DNA from: Plasmopara viticola
Taxonomy: Eukaryota > Oomycota > Peronosporomycetes > Peronosporales > Peronosporaceae
Assembly (NCBI GenBank): GCA_001695595.3
Contig: MBPM02000006.1
Coordinates: 1,674,001 to 1,738,000, forward strand
Length of the DNA stretch: 64,000 nucleotides
Reading direction: 5' to 3'
Positions 1 through 14,526 of the stretch are shown piece by piece. How positions within the stretch are numbered: position 1 is the first letter of the stretch; the number at the start of each line of letters is the position of its first letter. Both the position numbers and the translations under genes were made by a program. The notes beneath the pieces are model-generated. The model saw only the letters and a program-made list of their open reading frames with translations, searched no databases and had not been told where the DNA came from.

Positions 1-3000
1 CTCCTTCGGCGCCTGGACTTATTCATTAGGCTTACGTAGACATGGATGCTTGCAGACTTCACAGCTGACCAGAAAGCACGTTGCTCTTGACTATTTCATA
101 TGTGCTATCGGAGCACGATACACTTTGGTGAAGTATGAGCCTCCAGCTTCGGGTTCGGATTCCTAAATATGAGAGTGCGAGTGTCACATATTGCTATCGT
201 GAAGACGGCCACGTTCGTGGGCATCATTCGCTTTTTCATCTATAAGAGTGATCTAACTTTCCTATCTTTCGAAGACAGAAATGTTAGCTTTCTCCACTTA
301 CACCTTACATTTGGCGCTACCGTTTGAAGTAATATCCCTGTGTTGCCTGAGCCCTCGAGCATAGACCTTTCTCGTTAAGTTAGAACGCCACAACGCGTTG
401 AAGCTGCTAGGCTGCAGGAAACTCTGCAAACGCGGCCGCCTTCTTTGGTCATAGAAATCGGCAAGTCTTATAGGAAATGCAAACTGCACATCCGATAGAT
501 GAAGGATGGTGGTTCTAACCATCCCGGATCCTTTGCGGGAGTTCAAGTAGCCTACTTACCTTCGTGAGTGTACAAGTGTAAGGTGTGACGTGACCACACA
601 TCCCCTTAGACTTGCAGGAAAATACGCGTTGTTCTGGAAAACGAACACTTAGTCGACGTGTGCAATATACCGCACTTGAAAAAAATACACATTATTTAAA
701 GTATATTGACCGACATTTCAAAGGGTACAGGTCAGCCTGGCTAAAGGAACGATGCTAGACATTAGACTGTAAAATTTGCAAAATTGCACACTAGTCCTTG
801 GCATTATATTATCCTGAATAGCCGTGGCTCGAAAAACACAAGCTCTCAAATTGAGTCAAGGTAAAAGTCGATTGGTGACAGCCGATCAGTCTTGCGCAAC
901 AAGGCTTGGGTGAGCTATTTTCTTTTTTTCTGTTTGGAAAGACAAAGGTTGCAGTGCATTTTCACAGGTGGGTGCAAATTGCGAAAAAAAAAGTTCAAAT
1001 TCCGCGGTATACAGTGAGTATACCTTGGGCAAGTTGTATAGCTTCGACAAAAGAAGAAAAGTCTGTGATACACAATTGGTCCTAAGGTGTCACGGACGAA
1101 CTCGTGTTTACAGAAAGACCTTACCCACAAGTATGATTGACAGTTGATGTGAAGCTTATGACAATCTCATTCAACGTGAGCGTAGCACGTGTCATTCGCT
1201 GCTCTAAAATTTTTACTGATCGGTTGAGCGCAAATCGCCAAGCAGATCATTTGCGATGAAATATGAACGGTAAGCTTGCCAGTCAGTAAAGGCGTCACTA
1301 GAAAAATGTAATGACTATATAGTATATTATGATGAAGTACTTTCATACCTCCCCTATATCAATTTACCTCACAACTTTCGAGAAGAGGTCGTTACGACAC
1401 AGCAAGCGCGCTCCAGCCAATCAGTGACTTTTTTTTTACTTTTATCAATTTACTTATCAACTTATGATAAAAGTGGTCGTTGTGACAATGCAAGTGCGCT
1501 CCAGCTAATCACTGACAGAAGTGTCAGAGGAACCGAATTTTGAGAGGTCGAAAAAAGATGCTTTCGCTTTCATCAACAACTGGAAATAACGTCGGAAGTG
1601 ATGTGTTTATATATGAATACCCTTTCAAAGGATATCAAAAGTCGACGAAGGTGAATTGGGACCGTCTAAAAGGCAGCTTACGCTGCGTCTTGGCCGAAAG
1701 ATCTTGAAGAAGTGGCTGATTCTGATGTTTAATATGGCGTTGGTGTTCAGAAACCTACATCAAAATTCCTTACGGATACAAGAGCTAAGTAGCGTTTTTC
1801 CGTGTAAGACACAAAGTAATCTGTCGTAAGGCACTGTCCCGAGAGCAGTGAATTGACAAGCTCATGCTTGAAAGTAGCTCAAAAATACAATAACATCTGC
1901 ACAAATGCCTGTATCAAAAAAGAACTTATCGCTCCCCGTACAGGCTTTGCCTACTTCACATCATAGAGGGATAAGCGTAAGCCGCAAGACCTAAACAGCT
2001 ATTCTTAACAAGACTGTGCTGGGTTTGCGGATCTTGCGCGGCCTTTGTCCGACCTACTAAATAGAAATTGAAGCACTCGGGAAAGTCCAGCACCAAAATG
2101 CGTTTGATAGCATCAAGAAAAGTATAATGTAGGGTCTTGCCGGACGAAAAAAATGTGGTTTGCAGTGCTTCCGACTTATAGCTTCGGCTGCGAGTTATCT
2201 GGCGGACTGATGGTTATAGTGAGATATTTTTTTATTTAGCCAAGACAGCTTAGCATGGACTTACCGAACGTAACTACTTCGTATTGACCATGAGTTACTT
2301 GCCATGAAATATGCACTGAAAACTCCGAGCGTATTATCTGGACTCCAAGCCTTTTGGGGTCTATTCATAGTAAGCCTCCTTGTGGGTGGCTGTAATTACA
2401 CCCCTCCCCCTTGTTTCATAAAGTGTCAGGATAGCTGTCATTCCTCGCAGAATTTAAGAGTTTAAGGCATGCATACTAAATATACTTGTCAATATGCTTT
2501 CGCGCAGACCTGGCTTTTTAATTGAAAAAAATAACGAACGCGTTCGTATAGCACGTGATACAGGTGCCAAACTTCAAGATTCAATGCGAATCTATCGTGG
2601 AATAAGATGTAAATTCGAGGGGCTTATCCCTTAACAACGCTTATGATTGCATCACTATGTGTGGCCTTTTAGACTGTCTGCTGCACCTGTGGCAGGTCCG
2701 AACACGCCGTTACTTCAAAAGGCAAACGTTTTGGGGCACATGATACATCGATTAATAGTCATATTTGTAAGAGGAAGCATTTTTTAGTCTCTAGATCATA
2801 TTAACTTGATCACTTATGCAAGGGTGAAGACGAAAAGGTGAGAGCCTTTAAGTACTACCAGAGAGTCAAACCTCAAGCTCATACGTCATCGATACCAAGG
2901 GACAGTCGAAGAATTGATAAATCTCGACTTTGTTTTTGGCTTGCGGGTGATCTTCAAAACTCGATTAGAGTGGTACACGTCAACCTATTGATAAAGATAA

Positions 3001-6000
3001 TGCATTTATACCTGTGCTAATCACTTCAGCTCAAAAAAAGCACCAATACTAATTGCAGATTCAATTACCAAATAGCATGGCCTTCCAGACACAACAGTTT
3101 TTAAAAAAGATCCGCGGTTTACTCTTGCAATTTTACAAACGCCTTTCTAGCTATTTCTCTTTCGTTTGTTGACTTTACGTTTTACAGATGGTCAGATGAA
3201 AAAAAATCCGTGTGTTTAAACATACTGCGTTGTATGTGCGTTAGGTTGGGTCGATAAGCCTTTCATGGTCGATAATGCACTAAAGTACGCGGCTCATGCA
3301 ATTATGGACTTCTCATCCTCCCATATAATTTGGCTGATGCACTCTTGAGGCCCACTTTCTCCCTAAAGCGCGGGGTCTTTAGTGATCTCTCGCTTGATAC
3401 ATCTTAGCCACCCAGACATTTGTTTGCAAATCCGTGCAATTTTCTAACTTCGCGCTAAAAATGCAGTTGCATCTGCGCTGAATGCGTTTCTTTGAGGTGA
3501 TAATAAATTTTAGACATGGGAATTGAACCGCTTAAAATATTAAGCTTGTTGATTTTGTACAGAACAAAACATCCTACTCGAATTTCTTTAGGTCATGAAA
3601 AAGCATGGGTCGGCTCTTCCATGTACAATGCCAAAAAAAATTATTAGGCGTCTTGGGAGGTATTTCGCACTACAGACTTTAAATTCATTTGAGCTTTGGA
3701 AAGTCTTCAGCATCATTTCGAAGCGTTGTACCCGCTCTCAACCTTACTGGTAAGGGTAGTTCGGGTGTCCATACGCTAGGTGATAGTCTTATTGGCTACC
3801 ATCGTACTGTCAATAAGGTTGGATGGCCACGTAACCATAACGCTGTGCGCTTTGACTGCCTTTCGCATTCAAGATCAGTGACACTTGCATGGGAATTAAA
3901 CGGTGAAGCAGAGTCCCTCATGGGACCAAACATTTTTTCATATAACAATGTGCAATTATTACACACACCGAACTCATGTCTCCTCACGAGAGGTTTGTAG
4001 CTGAAACCACTCTGAAATCTGCTCAACGTGAATTCCACTATTAGTCAGCATTTCCTCAATTTCGACCAATCAAGATCAGAAGGAATGGACGTTTCGCATG
4101 TAAGCGCAATTCAGGGTATATCTATGCCCATGCTCAGAGCTTACGTCAATAGTCTAGGCTTTGGAGTTGGACGAAGCCATAAAGCTTGGATGAATTTGAC
4201 TTTGACTTCCAAAGTGAAACTGGTGCACTCTAAGCCCATGGACGTAAACCGTTCAAGGCGTTTGCCTTGCCAGGCTGCATATCTCCAAAGGCCTAAACAA
4301 TTCCTAATTAATATGGGGGTTCCCCTCTTTCTAAACATTGACACAAAGTGGAACCCTTCGGCGGGACCTGATGCGTTGGTATAAAACGCGCATAGTCGTC
4401 GAAAGGTCGCGCGGACTGGATGGCTCTGTTTAAACCTTGTGACGTTCATAAAAAACAAGTGAAGAGAGAACTGGAGAGAGATCATATGGAGCGCGAACTA
4501 AGGGCTGATACTGCTCGGTGCCGTAGGCTGTATTGGTTTGGTAGTATCTATCCAAATGATGCTCCTTTTCCTTACCGTACACGCCGTCGAGGATACAGGT
4601 AAATCTTTCAAGGGGCGGCGGCTTGTGTCAGTAACTTTTCACATAAATTCTAGCTCACAAATTTAGTGGCTTTTAACACTGAGCCTTCTCGAGGAATGCT
4701 CCGAGGGCTGTCGTCTTTGCCTTTGCACTCTTCCCCTGGTCTCATGGATTTACCAGATAAAGCATCTTAGATTCAATAAATGCCATTAAAAATCATGAGT
4801 ATTTCGATCCTTTTTGTGAGGCCATTCGCATGGCTGGTCTGATGCTTGATTAAACATCTGAGGGAAAGATTCCCTGAAGACAAAAAAATGTGTCACAGTA
4901 GTGTCATATGCAAAAGCCGAAGCACCTTCTTCGGCGCCAACCTGCTTATCGTTAAATTTGCCTACCCCATTCGCTGCCTGCTACTTCATTGTTATGACCA
5001 AAACGATTGAATGTATAAGAGTCCAGAATTATGAATAAATCTTTCTCTTATTAGATTTTATACGTGGGAAAATGTAACGGGCCGTTATGCAAATACAAGC
5101 TGCAAATTTAGAGCTATCAAAGGACATATAACGAATGACAATTCCCAATGCACGTCATACATCTTACTAGGAATTAAAACGATTGTCTTACTGACGATTT
5201 TTGAAGGCTGGGTAGATTTAGAGAAAAAATATTGTACAGATATCTTATTCCCATTTGAAATATTGGTAGTGTCGGTTGTACATTGGACCATCTTAAATAT
5301 TCCTGCATGATTCTATCGTGCAACCAGTCCAACAAATGTTACTTTTCAAAATGCGCAGAGCTGCAAAGCGATGTGTGTACCGCTTAGTTTAGAATCGTGC
5401 TCGATGCTAAGCAGATGCTGTGGTAAAAATCAGACAAAATGTACTAGAGCTTCTTTACATTTTTCTTTTTTTGTTTAAAATGCCTGCGCTCATTAAAAAA
5501 GTTGTAGGTAAGCTGGTATGATAAATTAAGCGCAAATTTCCGAAGGCCGTCTGTTTTTCAATGCATCAAACAAATCCAGCCTGACCAATGAGAAAACCAA
5601 GCTTTCTAAACTCTACGTAGAACCTTGTCGTTTTTATTGTGCGCATCCACGCTGAGGTGCAAAGCATCTCCTATTGCTGCACATTCCGGATACTTTCAAA
5701 AACCTTTTTATACACATTTGGGAACTGTCGCAATTAAAAATTGAAGCAATCATTTTTACTGCACGCTTTTTGCATAAAATTTTATGTTTGCAGCTCATCA
5801 GCGCAAAAAAGAAGTAAAAAAATAATATCCGCAATGTGCTTAATGTCACGGTCGTCAAACTCACTTCTTGAGGTGATAGCTGCTTATTTTTATGCATGGG
5901 CCACGCATTGTTCGGGTGTATTAAATAAACACAGTCCACATTGGTATTCGCCCCGCACTTGCAGTGCTCCATCCACTATAGGTTTGTGCTTGTTAGATTA

Positions 6001-9000
6001 CATAGATCCTTTGCGAGAAGAGAGTTGAGCTCGAAGGCTTAACTTGTTATTGTCTCGTTTTCCATAACACTCGATTTTGACTAGCTCGTACCTTAACGTC
6101 TCACCCAGTGTTCAAATCATCATCGGGCTATTAATTTCATTTTTAGCGCTGCCGCCGTAGCCGGTCTCTGTACGTAGCTCAACGAATAAGCACCGCAAAC
6201 GCACAATTATTTGCTAAGTTGAGATCGTTAGAGTGACAAGTCGTCGCTTCAGATATTTCTTTTAGCTTATAGCAAACAGTGAGTTACTGCACTATTTGTA
6301 GAAGAAGTTGAAAATTTGCGGTAGATGCATTTTTAAAACGAAATATTCGTTCTTAAGAAGTATCAAATTATCCAAGAACTTTCATGGTCTGCAGCGCTAT
6401 GCTCCTCAACCTTAAGCTCTGCAGCAGTCTCTAAGGACTTTGAGATGAGCTCTTTTTCTAGCTTTATCTCCCTACCTTAGTGATAAGCAGCGTGATCTCG
6501 CAAAGTTACTGATTAATATGTTCGACATCGTCTACGACGTCAGGAAACTCTTGCCAAAAAAAGCTGAAAGAGTTATCGAAGTAAGAATACCCTCTCTACG
6601 GGATGCAAGTTATGATTCTTGTCGCGACGTCACGTGAGAATGCTCTCCACACAACACTAACACTTGCTAATCGACTAAAAATAAAAAAGAGAGTACGACT
6701 GGTTGCCACTCGCAACTAAAGCTTGGTGGCCGCTACTCATGATATCGCACGCCGCAGCGCCAATAGCCGCAGACATCATCGCCAAGACAGGCACTGGATG
6801 ACGCTGCTTTGAGATATTAGGCCTTTTCTGGCCATTTAACAAACCTCAATTGTTCAAACACATCACTCTGAGATTAAGTTGCTCGACTCGCGTTCTTCGG
6901 TATGGAAGCTGTAGTTATCCACGCTGAAAAGTACTTTTGGCCAACCTGATGGATCAATATTTTATGATTGTGTCTGCATATCTCAGCGCAATCGCTTTTG
7001 TGCTCATTATTTTGCATCGCTCTAAATTTTATTAGCGTTTACGCTAAGTTTGTGTCAGGTATTACTTAACGGTGCTACACAAATCCAGTGTTTGGCACAC
7101 CAGTTAATGATGCTACCATTTGGTGTGACATAAAGTCGCGTGATATTTTAAATATCAATCAGAAGGGAGTGCTTAGTATTATGGAGCCAATACAAATGCA
7201 ATACATGGCTCAAATGGCCAATGCTTAATGAACATAAGTTGGACTTACTATTTAAAAAATGGTACTTGCAGGATATCTACCTCTCAGTCATTCTATCGAT
7301 CAACGTGAGTGAAGCTCGGTTCGATTTTTTGAAGCGTAATGCTAAATGTCTTGGTTTTAAGATCAATACTGATGAAACTTGAGCAAATAACGATCTGCGC
7401 CTCGTTCTTATTTATGTTATAAAAAATCCAAGCAGAAAGCTTGGTAGTACCTGACAGCATAGCACTTGTATTCGATCTACACCCTAATTTATTTTTACCT
7501 TAAAGCACTGCAGCTTTACGTAACGAAGTAATTTGTACCATTTTCTGTACTTTGAGATTATAACCAAAGTCGAGTGAATAGCGGTATCTGAGTGAGAAGT
7601 CAAGCATGTCTAGTGCGAAAGAAACTCTGTCGTTCGAGCAAAGTCCATCAGCACCATGCGCTGATGCATGATACCATTCCTGGCATAGATCTTAGCAACC
7701 ATTTTGCTCTTACATCTTGGCTTGCTATACTATACAAGACATACGAAGCGTAGCTTCCACTGGCTTTCAAAGACCGCCTTAGCTTGTTGGTCACATTGAA
7801 TTTGTTGTTCTTCATGAATAACACCATTACAAACTGCAACGAAATATTAAAAAAAAACACACATATTTTGCGCCACTCGCTGAGGTCGTTTATTTCGTTG
7901 ATCCAATTGTGTCCGCGTGTACGATGTCAAACGCGTTGTGTATTCGTAAGTGGTCCAAACGATAATGATTCAACCATCTGATAGTCCTTCGGTCATTTTC
8001 CGAACAAATCTTAATGCCTTGCTTAGCCTCAATCTTATCCCTATTGGCACGTTATCACTTATTCATGCAGCTCTTTCTGGGCCCAAGTGAGCGTGCCTTA
8101 ACTCCCTCACCATTAACTACGGCGTACCACACTAGCCGGGTTTGTAGTCTTGGACTTACGCTTTACCGACTTTTTAACCCATAGAAATCACTCGTCGCGT
8201 ACTTCAAATGATGCAAGCGGAGCTCTTCAACTTCACATTCATACTGCAATTTGCTAGCTTGCCAACCGATAAAAGACGCTTGTTAAAGTCATGCAATGTG
8301 AAGACTCACATATCTTGATATGTCTAATTTGGTAAGTTTTTATGCGTCTTAAGGCTTCATCGCAAGTTTTTGCCGTCCTTAATGACGACTTCCGTAATAG
8401 CGTTCAAACCTTTGTAATCGAAGACATTTTATAACGAAGTGTCACGGGATATATACTCCTGTTGTAGATACGCCAGTCATCACCGTGCTGCTCACCAGCG
8501 GAAGACAAAGCATCATCGTTTTAAACCCGTTCCACGGTCCGATGTAGCAGAGCAGACTAGTGCACTTACGTCAAGGGTAATAATGGCACTCAAGAACTTG
8601 TTTATGATGAAAGAAATGGGCAAGGACACTGACACTTTATTCATAACATCATCTATGATCGCAACAGCAGCGCGCCTACGATCCGACCGACGTTTACATG
8701 GACGACACAGTTACGAGAATCAGGCAGCAAATTGCTTAAGAAGTATTTGGTTCATGAACACCAGACTTTAGCTGATAAAGAAGGTCTTTATTGACGGATG
8801 ACTCAAGAATAGAATGATCTCAAAGCTTAGGAGATTTTTTATTGCATTCTGTATATCACGACATGCACGCAATCTGATGTCGCATATTCGGTCACGCGGC
8901 TGTCGCATTTTTTAAAAAAATGGGTCAGCAACATTGGAAGGCCGCAGTTTGCGTACCTTGTTATCTCAAAGCGACAAGGGCCTTTGGAATCACATACGGT

Positions 9001-9142
9001 GCAGCGGTAGCAAAGCGCAAGCTACAACATACGGATGCGAATTGAGGCAGTAAAGTCGATGACTGTAGTCACGTGGTAGCTACGTTTGTAAAATGAGACA
9101 ATAAGGCAAAATTGGACGTTCAAGTAGCTCTGAGTTAATGTC
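1..9142. other. Gene-poor AT-rich stretch
   Basis: I see no convincing gene here. Reading frames are short, broken and mostly lack plausible starts. A degenerate direct repeat sits at 1355-1515 (listed separately). Frames of 60-118 codons around 3690-4600 and at 8439-8771 resemble no family I know and have no splice partners. I scanned for tRNA A/B boxes and found none. Confidence 0.6.
1355..1515. repeat. Degenerate direct repeat, two copies of about 75 bp
   Basis: Copy one (about 1355-1427) and copy two (about 1441-1515) share the blocks ATCAATTTAC, GGTCGTT, GCAAG-GCGCTCCAGC and AATCA in the same order. They are separated by a T-rich spacer. Substitutions are scattered, with a small insertion in copy two. 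This looks like an old tandem duplication, or two fragments of one repeat. No coding capacity is seen. Confidence 0.65.
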
Positions 9143-9328
9143 AAAACCAAGCACGTCAACATTTGTCATCACTTCGTCCAAGAGAACGCGGTTCGGGACA
9201 TCTCCGGGGTCGAGTACATATCGTTGGCGGACCAGACATCAGACATTCTAGCAAAGACTCTGGGCACCGAACGACTCAGGTACCTATCACAGGCTAGTTG
9301 TATCGGCTTCAAGGGCATTAAGCCTTAG
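9143..9328 (+). mobile_element. Ty1/copia retrotransposon relic, 3' end of pol (RNase H)
   Basis: The frame beginning KTKHVNICHHFVQEN and continuing through GVEYISLADQTSDILAKTL to a stop matches the copia RNase H C-terminus, whose family pattern is TKHIDI-YHFVR followed by ADILTK. The 5' part of pol is missing. After the stop comes a purine-rich run (about 9330-9343) in the place where a polypurine tract precedes the 3' LTR, but I could not fix LTR edges. The bases after it could fold imperfectly on themselves (about 9354-9407). Dead fragment. Confidence 0.8.
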
Positions 9329-10095
9329 CGGTGGGTGGGAGCGTTAGTACCACACCGCTGTATGCCATCTGGACAGTTACAATGGCGGTGCAGGGGTTGG
9401 TACAAAAGTGCAAACATAAACACGGCTGATATCGAAAAGGCCATGGGGTCATTTATGAAATGATAATATCAAGAGTTTTTAGAAGAATTTTTACCCCAAG
9501 TTGTACAGAATAGCGAGCTAAGGATTAATTGGGCTTTTACCCTTAACCCAACAAGTATATTTTCATTGAAGTTTTGAAGGTTTTTCTCGTTGTCGTGTGC
9601 AGGAACAACGTACGCTGTGAGTGATGATGGGACCTACCGAGTACGGAGGTCGCTGGCTTCACCACATAAGTCTAGCAAGTGCGTTCGCCGAAATTGCTAA
9701 AGGTAATTTACACGACTTGGAAAGTATTATCTGATTAAAAAGCAATATTAAAATCATCATTTATTTCGCCATTTGACCAATTTAAGCTCTATAAGAGAGC
9801 GCTTCTAAAAGCAGTGTCGCTGCTTTGCAATGTCTAAAAACAACGCGGGTAGAGCGTTACTGTCATGCACATTAGCCGTGAAAGATACGATGACATATTC
9901 TTGCTTTTAGAACCACGAGCTGGTGAAGCCCAATTAAGTAAATTGAAGGCTCCCCATTTAGCCCCAATATCCACATTGTAGTCTTGCAGTATAATATAGT
10001 CTAACTTTAGTTTCCTCAATTCACAAAAATTGCCAAATCAAATGATACAAATCATTGAGTTACATATACTACTAACATTAAAAACAATCGACATT
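9329..10095. other. Non-coding interval between copia relic and kinase gene
   Basis: The left part probably contains decayed copia LTR sequence. The remainder is AT-rich with no supported gene. It forms the 3' flank of the minus-strand receptor kinase gene. Confidence 0.5.
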
Positions 10096-12826
10096 CTACG
10101 GTCTTAAGGCGAAGGTAAATGACAAGTCCAACGACTCAGATTGTATGCTCGGGCGTAAAAGTTGTTGCAGTGTTGCTACGACAGCCGAAGCACTTGGTCT
10201 GTCTTCAGGATTCTCCTGCAAGCAACTGGCTGCTAATGCCATGATGGCATCAGGACAATCTAAAGAGAATTCGGGCCGCTTGTTGTCCGTCACAACCTGA
10301 CGGAGGACTTCCGCTTCTTGAAGCTTACCCCGTGGTTCGTCACGATTAGCATCGTTCCAGAATGGATAATCGTCCGTGTCAATTTCCGACAGGACAATCC
10401 CAAACGAATAGATATCAGCCTTTTCATCGTAATCTCTCCCCATAATCACCTCGGGTGCAATCCAAAAGGACGTGCCAATTCCTGCCGTCATGGCGTGGGT
10501 TTGCACAGAATACTGCATGCGAGAAACGCCAAAATCCGTCAACTTTGCCTCCAACTGTTCATTCAGAAGCACATTTTTGGACTTTAAATCGCGATGAATC
10601 ACCTTTGGACTGTGTGAGTGCAAGTAATGGAGTGCCTCTGCAATATGTAGCGATATTGTAGTCTTGTGGGTCATCCAAGTCAATGGCATGCCTTGACGCT
10701 TATACGTGCGCAGAACGTGCCTCAAGTCGCCACCCGCCATGTATTCAGTCACGGCGGAAGTGTGCTTTAATTGGTCCCACGCCACGCCAATGAACTCAAC
10801 GATGCGCGGATGACAAAGGTCAGCCATCAGAATAATCTCTTTGAAAAACGCCTTAACGTCGTACGGATCGTGACTGCGATCGAAACGGATTTTCTTTACC
10901 GCCACTTGGCGGCCTTTGTACTCCCCCACAAACACCAGACCAAATCCGCCTCTGCTAAGGCACTTGTGTAGCTTGATATCGGTGTAGTTAAGTCGGTTGT
11001 TGACAATCAAAGGATCGTTCAGCAACGCTTCCATGCTGCAATTTTCAGACGTTTGGAAACTTATCGTCTCATTTTCACCATGGGCGAGGTAGCTGGCCGC
11101 AGATGAAGATACGGAAGCAGCTGCATGAGCTCGTGAGCAAATTCGTTGCCAGAAGAGGAGGACAATAAGAACTAGAACTACTGAACCGGCAATAATGCCG
11201 GTATACATAGCGCAATTAGCGCATGAATCAGTACTGGAGTCTATGGCACGCCAAAAAGAGACGTTAGTTTGATTTTCAGCGTAGGTGTATAGTCACAATC
11301 TCGGTACCTGAATCGAGACTGGTGCTATTGATGACGCAGAAAGTGGAATTGTGCGCAGTCTGCCACGTCCCGCTAAGACAGGTTGCAGACGCTTCGGGCA
11401 AATCCGACTCAAAGGCTCTTAAGCTTTTGATAGCGTTAAAAGTCAAGTTACTGACGTTGAAATCCGTAATGTCGTTGTGAGCAATATACCTAAATTCAAT
11501 TGGAATTAGACTGGCCCCAAAGACAGACTTGGAGAAAGTATGCTTGACACGTACAATTCCTGAAGACTATTAATGTTGAGGACTTCTGTGGGAAACGTCG
11601 TCAAGCTGTTGTCGGTGAGATTACTAAAAGATAAAACAACCCTGTTGGAAAAATGAGCGCAATGTTTTGATAATAGACAACTCACAGTGTCTCGATCGAT
11701 CGAGTTGATCCAGCATAGGGCACTGCCAACGAGTTGGAAGAAAGGTCCCTGCACGCAACATTGACCTTACATCAGGCTTTTTTACTTCTTTCGAATCAAA
11801 GTACTATAAAATACGTACAAATGCTGCAGACTCGTCACTCCATTGAAAAAATTTAGGCCAAATGCAAACAAGTTGCAGTTTCGAAGCGTTCTGCCACAGC
11901 AAGCGATGTAAGGTGTTGATACATCAAGGATATATACAGCGCAATAAATACTTACAAATTTGTTGTCGTGGGCGGCAAGAACGTAGACGCCGTTATGGTG
12001 ATTGAAAACATGTTAATGTTGGTGATTTCCCTATTCACGGCAAAGTGAGTAAGCAAAGTATGCACATATGAACAAAGGACGGCCAAGTCTTACACTGTTG
12101 AGATGGAGATTGTATCGTTACTAACAGCGATCGGCGATATCGTATCAGGTAAGAGTCTATCCATTGGTACAAATTGGATATCTTGTGGCACGGTCCCTAC
12201 GCCAACGACACGCCTGCGTGATCAACATACCGTTAGAAAATAAACATGGTATAAGCTTCATCAAGTGCGCAAAGTTACAGTGTTTTGAGAGTTGGTGGGA
12301 CCCACAGTGTCCTAATGGAATCAACTGGTAGAACATCCATCGACGACAGCGTTACTGGATACTCGCTGCTCGAATTCGACTTGGCGACAAGGAATTCCCA
12401 CGTATTCGAAGCTTCGAGTTCATTACTCAAACAAGTGCAAGACGCGCCGATCGCCGTGAAAATATCTGGGCAGCCAAAGTTTGGTGACAACGCATCGGAA
12501 AGTCGCTGGAGCGATGGCGCACCATTGCAGATAATATCGGAATTCGAAAGGTTCCTCAATTCGGAATTCACATCAACGGCTAATTGCGTCTCGTTGGTGC
12601 GAACATTGGCAATAAACCAATTCTGAGCCAGCTCTTGGGCTACTGTTGTTGCCGAAGTTAAATTAGCTTGGGAAGATGATGCCGATACGGATTCCGATGA
12701 TAAAGACAACTGTGAATTTGTTGGAATTGACCTTGTTGCATCCTGTGCAATGCACACTTTGGTCGACGCACAAACCAACACCGCGACTGCAACCACCACA
12801 GTCTTCGTGCACCTCATCGGTACCAC
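10096..12826 (-). CDS. LRR receptor-like Ser/Thr kinase (TKL type), eight exons
   Basis: Exons by splice signals and frame: 12279-12826, 12094-12213, 11956-12030, 11819-11890, 11686-11748, 11555-11623, 11308-11489 and 10096-11240. Together they encode 757 aa. Introns are 62-70 bp. Residues 1-27 are a signal peptide. The ectodomain is Ser/Thr-rich, then carries leucine-rich repeats such as LDLSSNSL and LNLTDNSLTTFP. One transmembrane helix lies at about 389-408. The kinase domain has the glycine loop SRGGFG, VAVKK (Lys492), HRDLKSKN (Asp594), DFG (Asp612) and GTSFWIAPEV. All catalytic residues are present, so it should be active, presumably sensing an extracellular ligand at the plasma membrane. 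Five LRR-region exons are multiples of three with phase-2 boundaries. The ligand is unknown. Confidence 0.93.
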
Positions 12827-14526
12827 GTCAACTCTCTATCTGCTGATCAAAAAGAGTGAACAATGCAAAGACTCACCTCTGCCGATCACATGCCTTGTCT
12901 TATGAGCGATAGAGAGTACAATCTGGGCCTTGGTTTATTAATTGTCGTCGTGTATGATGCTAAAGCACAAGACGTCAAGTCATCTGCTTATAAAACACAT
13001 GTAAAAATAAAACATCGAGTTGGCAGAGCGCACACTTTTAGCATGCCATAATTCAATCGTCTTTGAGGAACGCGTTAACATATCAATACTAAATGCTCTT
13101 GATTGAACCTTGCTTTGAAGCCTGGTTTAAAAAAAGGAGGTTTTGATACCCACTGATTAATAGCAAGAGTACATTCTTGAAAAAAAAATAGCAAATAGAT
13201 AAATTCTAAAAAAAGGCCAAGGACTAATCAAAGTCATTTATTGGGACAAAGTTAATTTCTTGCCACCTTGATGGGGCGTGAATGCATACGTTACGCATAG
13301 TTGGGTGGCAAAAAAGTTACGGGAGCTGATACTAGAGCTTCTCCAAAGTGAGAAAAATGATGTTTTGGACGTACTTTGCTTGCTCTTCGACCAAGCCTTA
13401 AAACGCGTCGAGCAAACACGTTCGGCGCTCTACCGTCGTAGAAAGTGTGCTATATACTAAAACGTTATAAGCACACTTACGCAATATTGTCACTGCTAGC
13501 TTAGTGTCAGGATTAAGGTGTAAATACAAAATCGAGGTCGGTCGCCTATATGAGTTTGTTGTGGCCTTTCATGAGTATTAAAAAAATTTATGATCAGCGA
13601 AGTTTAGATTAGCCGCTAAAATTCGAAACATCGGGATTTATAGAAGTATGTCTTTTTATATCAAATGGGCAAATACATATTCACACAAAACGAGTTTCTC
13701 TTATCGTTCCGCAGCTCAAACTCACTTATCATCTCAACTTGTAAAGATTCTAGTGGATCCTCAAGGTAAATAATCGCAAAAATCTCTCTTAAGCCGTACT
13801 GAGCTTGTCGTACTGTGTTTGTTGCTTAAATGCAAGCTTTTAAATTTTTCAAAAACACTGATATTTTTACCTTGGACCTTCAAGATACGAAATTTCCGAT
13901 AGACTTGTCGACGACAGATGTGACTAAGTCTCTAATCTCTTTGATATTATATCGGCAAATACTTTTTTCAATTTAGTAACACTAGCTCCTCTACAACTCC
14001 TTCCTTGAGCCTGTTCTTGATTGTTTAGCTGATCAGCCAAAATATCTTCAGTCTGCTGAACCGAGCTCCTATCTTGCCGATGACTGAGTTGACAAACTTT
14101 AGCGAGAGCAGCATAAAAGTTAACTTTTGCTAGACAAAGTTTATTGCTCGCATGGCAGCGGATGTCGCCTTCAACTATTACCGTGCGGATCTTCAAGAAT
14201 TCCCTTTATAATTCTCCTTTTGCTTCATTGCGTTCCTCTAAACTACAAAATGAGGCTTCGAAACGATCAAAGTTTTATGCAAAGTGTCATCGCAATACAA
14301 GGAACCTTAAGGGATATATACGAGCTGACGTATCTACCAATTTTGTATTGTCGAGAATGACTCTTAAGATAAGCTTCGAAAAAAAAATCAGTGCTGAATC
14401 GTCATATTAATAAACGTATCGCTTTAAGTGGTCCTCGGCAAATAAAAGTGATTGCTGAAAATATTGGCAAAATTTTGTGGTCTTTACGACAGTGTAAGTG
14501 GCTCTTGATATTCACTTATCGGAGAG
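12827..14526. other. Intergenic stretch between kinase and lectin genes
   Basis: It holds the upstream region of the receptor kinase gene. Otherwise it is AT-rich with only short unsupported frames, including small plus-strand frames at 12863-13051 and 13278-13460. No promoter element could be named with confidence. Confidence 0.5.
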
